A DNA stretch of 64,000 bases from Ceratothoa steindachneri (lineage: Eukaryota; Arthropoda; Malacostraca; Isopoda; Cymothoidae), in the NCBI GenBank assembly GCA_963969495.1, contig OZ018328.1, positions 8,881,468 to 8,945,467 on the forward strand, read 5' to 3'. Made by a program: the position numbers and the translations under genes. The notes below the pieces were generated by a model. The model saw only the letters and a program-made list of their open reading frames with translations, had not been told where the DNA came from and ran no database searches. Positions 58,932-64,000 of this stretch are shown here, piece after piece; the first letter of the stretch is position 1, and the number at the start of each line of letters is the position of its first letter.

Positions 58932-60329
58932 ATAAAGACAAAAATTAGGCCCTACAAAGATTTTTTGCGTACATAAAATGTGCGTTTTTAGCGTAAAAGA
59001 TTATAAGCACTCCGAACTCTTTTCAACTAAATACACGCAAGTAAACACAAACACAAATGTACCATCTCTGATGCCGCGTTTAAAGGTTGTCATTGATACA
59101 CGCACAAAAATTAAATTCCCTTGAAATGATATAAATAAATGTCTTATCTAAATATTATTGTTCTCATTCTTTGATTTATTATTCGCGTTAATTGCGCCAC
59201 ACTTCAAAGGTTTTGCGAGTTCCTCCTTATTTGGAGCAAGGATATTTGACCAACTGAGTATAGCAATTTAATATATCAATACACTTTTATTCAATTTTAC
59301 CTTTGTTAAAGATATCAGTCTTTCTTCCTTTAAGCAGAGATTATAAGCAGTGCAGCATATATGTTTGTTGATTTCCAGAACAGATAACAAGTTAAATGAA
59401 TTCCACAGCTTTTAGCATTCGAATGTGGATGTGCAGAAATACCATTAAGAATTGTAAATGCTAGTAGAGAGGCTTAAAATTAAAGCGAGTGAAGGTGAGA
59501 ACAAATCAATTCCAGTATTTATTGTATTTTTTCGGTTTAGTTTTAATATTGCTATAAAATTTGGAAAAGAGATTAAACCAGAATCAGATAATATACTTGC
59601 AGGAAAAGCTAGAATGTCGGAGCTCGATGAGAAAATGTGTAATCTGATGGTCTAATAGGCATGGATTAACCAGAATCTTAGTAGAAGTATAATGTCATAT
59701 AATCCTAACTATACCTGACTAGGTTACCATAATAAATTTAAGCAATAATACGCAACAGATCGAGGTTAAATTAAGGTGAGGCTTATTATAATTGCCTAAG
59801 GAATAGCAAATTAATATACCGAGTCTATGTTTTTGTATCTGTTTGATCTCAAGCATTTGGACGTACCATTCCGCCTCGAACAAAGAGAAAAGGAGATTTG
59901 CTTTAGACATTTTTATGAAACATTTTGCTTTTAGTCCCTCTACATTCCATTTTAAATTTTCTCTCTCTTCCTTCCCACTTTCCCACGAATGAATAAACCT
60001 AACGAGGGGTGACGAATGTCAGTAAACTTCTTCAGAAAATAGACATGAGCGCTCTTTAAAATGACCGAGGAATGATTAAATATGTTATATATAACGCGAA
60101 GGCAAATCCAAAACTACAGGGATCGTTTGAACATAACATTTTAATCTAAATCTTTTCTTGAATCAGGAATTAAATATAAAAGTATCTTCAAAGTCTGAAC
60201 AAAACGATATCTTTTTTAGGCGAAACAAATGAGTCTCGTGGCAGTTATGACTCTCGACACTCGTCCCTCGAAAAGGAACAACATCGACCCTGGATATGGC
60301 TTCAAAGCAGCGTCAGTCTTATACTCGAT
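58932..60329. other. AT-rich sequence, nothing recognised
   Basis: It would be intronic if the two candidate exons belong together. Frames at 59458-59655 (plus) and 59719-59910 (minus) have no domain and no convincing splice sites. Confidence 0.4.
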
Positions 60330-60658
60330 TTATTGCCGGATGACGAGGCATGAGACCGTCAGCGGGAGCAAGTAATCAGTCCGAAACAAGATGACTTCAA
60401 TAAACTGCCTTCCCGAAAGATGGAAAAGCAAGGCGATTAGATTCAGCGAATTCTCGTCGGTCTGTGAGGGATTTGGGGCTCCAAACAGAGCAGAGAGGAT
60501 TTCTAGAGCAGAAATGCGTAAGAATTCCAAATGTTGATATTGAGTGAGTAGATATAATAACGCATTAACCAAATCATTATTAGAAAAGGAGAAAACCATC
60601 TCTGGCATAAGCAACAGAAACTTTTGGTAAAGAGATTCGCAAAAATAGTTACATACAC
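60330..60658 (-). CDS. Candidate exon, HEAT-like helical protein
   Basis: The minus-strand frame is open from an acceptor CCTTATTTGCTATTAG (preceded by the branch-like CTAAC) down to a stop at 60330-60332, about 109 codons. It reads NYFCESLYQKFLLLMPEM, NNDLVNALLYLLTQYQHLEF, LRISALEILSALFGAP and NSLNLIALLFHLSGRQFIE: amphipathic helices in the style of HEAT/karyopherin-like proteins. No family can be named. No strong in-frame donor precedes the stop, so it may be a terminal exon or a relic. The 153-codon ORF start at 60791 lies upstream of the acceptor and is probably intronic. Confidence 0.3.
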
Positions 60659-60799
60659 CTAATAGCAAATAAGGGGATGTTAGTTGGAGAGATGGACTAA
60701 AAAGCAACCAACTTTTCACATTTTGCTTTATTAAAGCAATAAATGAGACATAAATGTAAAGTAAACAAGCTAAAAAATAAGAGGAAACCACTAACTACA

Positions 60800-62059
60800 C
60801 GGAATATACTCGACTAAAGCAATCTCTTCAACCGGCTATCATCTGAAGAGAAGATTACACTCATTTGACGGGTTGGATCATCACCAATCCATCATGGTGA
60901 TCAGGTTGATCCTTATCATTGCGAAATTTAAAAGTTGTCACTTTAATTGCAATCCACAGTGATGTGGTACTTGGTTACTCAGGGACCTATACTCTGCGTC
61001 AGGCCTACCAGGATGATGCTCCGTGTCCAAGTCAACCAAGGTGACTGGGTTCGATGAACAATGAGTTATAAACCCCAGGGGAAGTACACACACAGAAATG
61101 GGGTTAGATTTATCCTTTTAAGGATGGAATTAGGTTATTTATTGTGAAAATAAACCTCTTGCCATATTGTATTTTTTATAAATTCGTCAGATTTTAAATA
61201 ATTCACAGGACATTATACTTAATTAATGGTACCGATTAAGTAAAAAAGAAAGGCATGTAAATATTTCACTTTCTCAATTACCCAATTAATAGCATTTCCT
61301 ACCTAGAATGAACTATTTGATTCTTAAAATAATACAAAGGATGGAATAGGATTCTGACTTGGGCTGTGAGGGATAATTGAGAAAGTCCGTTTGAGAATGA
61401 GAGGAATTGATCAACCTGACAGTCGAAGAAAGAATGGTTTCCACCATGTATTTTATACATCAATTTTACCATCTGCATGAGGAACGAGTGTTTTAACCAC
61501 TCACTTGCTAAACATTGAAAAGTGAAACAGATCGATTATCTTATTGGAAATAATTCATTAATCATTTACTTGGTATGGATAATAAGCGGCCCTATTATTC
61601 TAAATTGGTTATTCAGTGCCAATAGTAAGGTTAAGTGCAATGTACGCAGTGATGTTATACGATAGTATAGCAATGAGGAGCCCGCCTTCACATTGCGTCG
61701 TGTATGAATGAGGGACGCTCTTCATCCGAGTCAATCAAGTAACAGTGAGATTAGGGTGTGAGTTTGATCTATTGGATGAACTAACTTATTTGTGGTGGTG
61801 AAAGAACGTCCTCCAGGTGTGGCCGATGCAGTATGAAGGTGGGTACTCATTGCTAAACCCACTGCTAACCAATACTAATGTGTATGCTAATTTTAGAGGG
61901 GATAATCACGGGGATTAAAACAAAATAGTGGCCGCCATAATCTGGTACAGGTGAGTATCAATAGTTTTTTTAGAAAAATAAAGGTTTATGATTGATAGCG
62001 AGATTTTCTAATTAACGTTACAAGGCTCATATTCTAATCAACGCAGGTTGATTTCAGTA
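60800..62059. other. No recognisable gene
   Basis: An isolated donor-like CAG|GTGAGT lies near 61948, without an exon before it. Nothing else recognised before the minisatellite. Confidence 0.45.
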
Positions 62060-64000
62060 AATATCAAGCAAGAACAGAAAAATAGAAATGCAAAAACAAA
62101 AAAACAGAAATGCGAGAACAGGAAAACAGAAATGCTGGAAAAGAAAAACAGAAATTCGGGAACAGAAAAACAAAAATGCGAGAAGAGAAAAACAACAATG
62201 CGAGAACAAAAAAACAGACATGCGGGAACAGGAAAAAAGAAATGCGGGAACATAAAAACAGAAATTCGGGAACAGAAAAACAAAAATGCGAGAACAGAAA
62301 AACAAAAATGCAAGAACAGAAAAAACAGACATGCGGGAACAGAAAAACATAAATGCGAGAACAGAAAACAGAAAAGCAAGAACAGAAATATGGGAACAGA
62401 AAAACAGAAATGCGGGAACAGAAAAACAGAAATGTGGGAACAGAAAAACAGAAATGGGAGAACAGAAACCATAAATGCGGGAACAGAAAACAGAAATGCG
62501 AGAACAGGAAACAGAAATGCGAGAACAGAAAGCAGAAATGTGAGAACAGAAAACAGAAATGCGAGAACCGAAAAACAGAAATGCGAGAACAGAAAACAGA
62601 AATGCGGGAACAGAAAAACAGAAAAGTGATAACAGAAAACAGATATGCGAGAACAGAAAACATAAATGCGGGAACAGAAAACAGAAATGCTAGAACAGAA
62701 AACATAAATGCTAAAAGAGAAAACATAAATGCGGGAACAGGAAATACGAAATGGGAGAACAGAAACATAAATGCGGTAACAGAAAAACAGAAATGCGAGA
62801 ACAGGAAAACAGAAATGGGAGAACAAAAACCGAAATGCGAGAAGAGTAAACAGAAATAAGAGAACAGAAAACATAAATGCGCGAACAGAAAAACAGAAAT
62901 GCGAGAACAGAAAACAGAAATGTAAGAACAGAAATTTGGGAACAGAAAACATAAATGGGAGAACAGAAAAACCGAAATGTGAGAACCGAAAAACTGAAAT
63001 GCGAGAACAGAAAAACAGAAATGTGAGAACAGAAAACATAAATTCGAGAACAGCAAAACCGAAATGCCTAAATAGAAAAACAGAAATGCGGGAACAGAAA
63101 AACAGAAATTCGAGAATAGAAAACAGAAATTCGAGAATAGGAAACAGAAATGCGAGAACAGAAAATCAGAAATGTGAGAAGAGAAATCAGAAATGTGACA
63201 ACAGAAAAACAGAAATGCGAGAACAGAAAACAGAAATGCAGGAACAGATAAACAGAAATGCGAGAACAGAAAACAGAAATGCGTGAACATAAAACAGAAA
63301 CGCGAGAACAGAAAACAGAAATGCGAGAACAGAAAAACAGAAATACGAGAACCGAAAAACAGAAATGTGAGAACAGAAAACAGAAATTCGGGAACAGAAA
63401 AACAGAAATTAGAGAATTAAAAAACAGAATTGCGAGAACATAAAAAGAAATGCCAGAACAGAACAACAGAAATGCAGGAAGAGAAAAACAGAAATGCGAG
63501 AACAGAAAAATAGAGATGCGGGTACAAAAAAATAGAGATGCGGGTACAAAAAAAATAGAGATGCGGGTAAAAAAAAATAGAGATGCGGGTAAAAAAAAAA
63601 TAGAGATGCGGGTACAAAAAAAAACGAAATGTAGTTACAGAAAAACTGAAATGCGAGAACAGAAAACAGAAATGCGGAACAGAAAAACAGAAATGCGAGA
63701 AAAGAAAAACAGAAATGCGAGAACATAAAACACAAATGTGGGAACAGAAAAAAATAGAGAGGAGAGAACAGAAATGCGAAAACAGAAAACAGAAAACGGG
63801 AACAGAAAAATAGAAATTTGATTTGAGAAAAATAGAAATTCTAAAACAGAAAAACAAAAATGCGAGAACAGAAAAACAAAAATGCGAGAACAGAATACAG
63901 AAATGAGGGAACAGAAAAACAGAAATTCGAGAAAAAAACAGAAATGTGAGAACAGAAAACAGACGTGCGAGAACAGAAAACAGAAATCCGAGAACAGAAA
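62060..64000. repeat. 20-22-bp purine-rich minisatellite reaching the window end
   Basis: More than 1.9 kb of units with consensus GAACAGAAAAACAGAAATGC plus G(A/G), varying from 20 to 22 bp by the A-run, roughly 90 copies. A variant subarray at about 63511-63630 has ATAGAGATGCGGGTACAAAA units. Because the unit lacks stops in most frames and is often 21 bp, very long ORFs arise on both strands (408 codons at 62064-63290 minus, Phe/Ser/Cys-rich; 193 codons at 62048-62629 plus, Asn/Arg/Glu/Lys-rich). These are not genes. The array is cut by the window edge. Confidence 0.95.

Noticed and set aside
62038..63857. Long minus-strand Phe/Cys/Ser-rich ORFs (up to 408 codons) that look like a membrane protein
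   Set aside because: They are the translation of the 20-22-bp minisatellite; overlapping frames on both strands are equally open and no non-repeat sequence is included.

Overview
The window looks like a metazoan, probably arthropod, intergenic or heterochromatic stretch. It is AT-rich, carries very long (TA)n tracts, and is filled with broken transposable elements: CR1-like LINEs with APE endonuclease, an I/Jockey-like LINE, Ty3/gypsy elements, piggyBac, two mariner-type elements and Penelope-like (GIY-YIG) debris. No rRNA, intact tRNA, CRISPR array or bacterial-style operon is present. I recognise no host gene with confidence; two possible minus-strand exons near 58.7 and 60.5 kb are the only candidates. 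The host lineage is an inference from element content only.

Layout. 0-5 kb: (TA)n, a decayed CR1 reverse transcriptase, a GGTGGTGGTGTA minisatellite, then copy A of a multicopy zinc-finger/GERFHQD protein family interrupted by a 119-bp foldback. 5-9.2 kb: a large inverted repeat abutting a gypsy element whose integrase tail lies upstream of RT-RNase H (Gmr1-type order), followed by a polypurine tract and a 1.2-kb LTR rich in hairpins. 9.4-11.5 kb: a piggyBac transposase pseudogene with a plausible intron. 13.3-25.2 kb: a three-level nest, in which a minus-strand gypsy element with 1.58-kb LTRs contains a minus-strand CR1 LINE (SGNH-esterase ORF1, EN-RT ORF2), which contains a plus-strand CR1 LINE. 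25.5 kb: a 134-bp tandem repeat. 28.7-32.5 kb: an I/Jockey-like LINE (zinc-knuckle ORF1, EN, RT) broken by an insertion. 32.6-41.9 kb: (TA)n blocks, a hairpin-rich LTR-like tract, a mariner pseudogene, and a Penelope GIY-YIG tail flanked by 471-bp inverted arms. 44.3-48.8 kb: copies B (minus) and C (plus) of the GERFHQD family; C has candidate terminal inverted repeats. 50.8-57.2 kb: further inverted repeats, tandem repeats and a second mariner-type pseudogene. 62.05-64.0 kb: a 20-22-bp minisatellite running off the end, which alone creates the long ORFs seen on both strands.

Nothing here forms a working pathway. The value lies in the element biology: the three GERFHQD copies with DDE-like residues and TIR-like ends, the integrase-first gypsy, the datable nested insertions, and the Penelope inverted arms carrying hammerhead-like cores. 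All functional names rest on motif recognition by eye; no database search was run.
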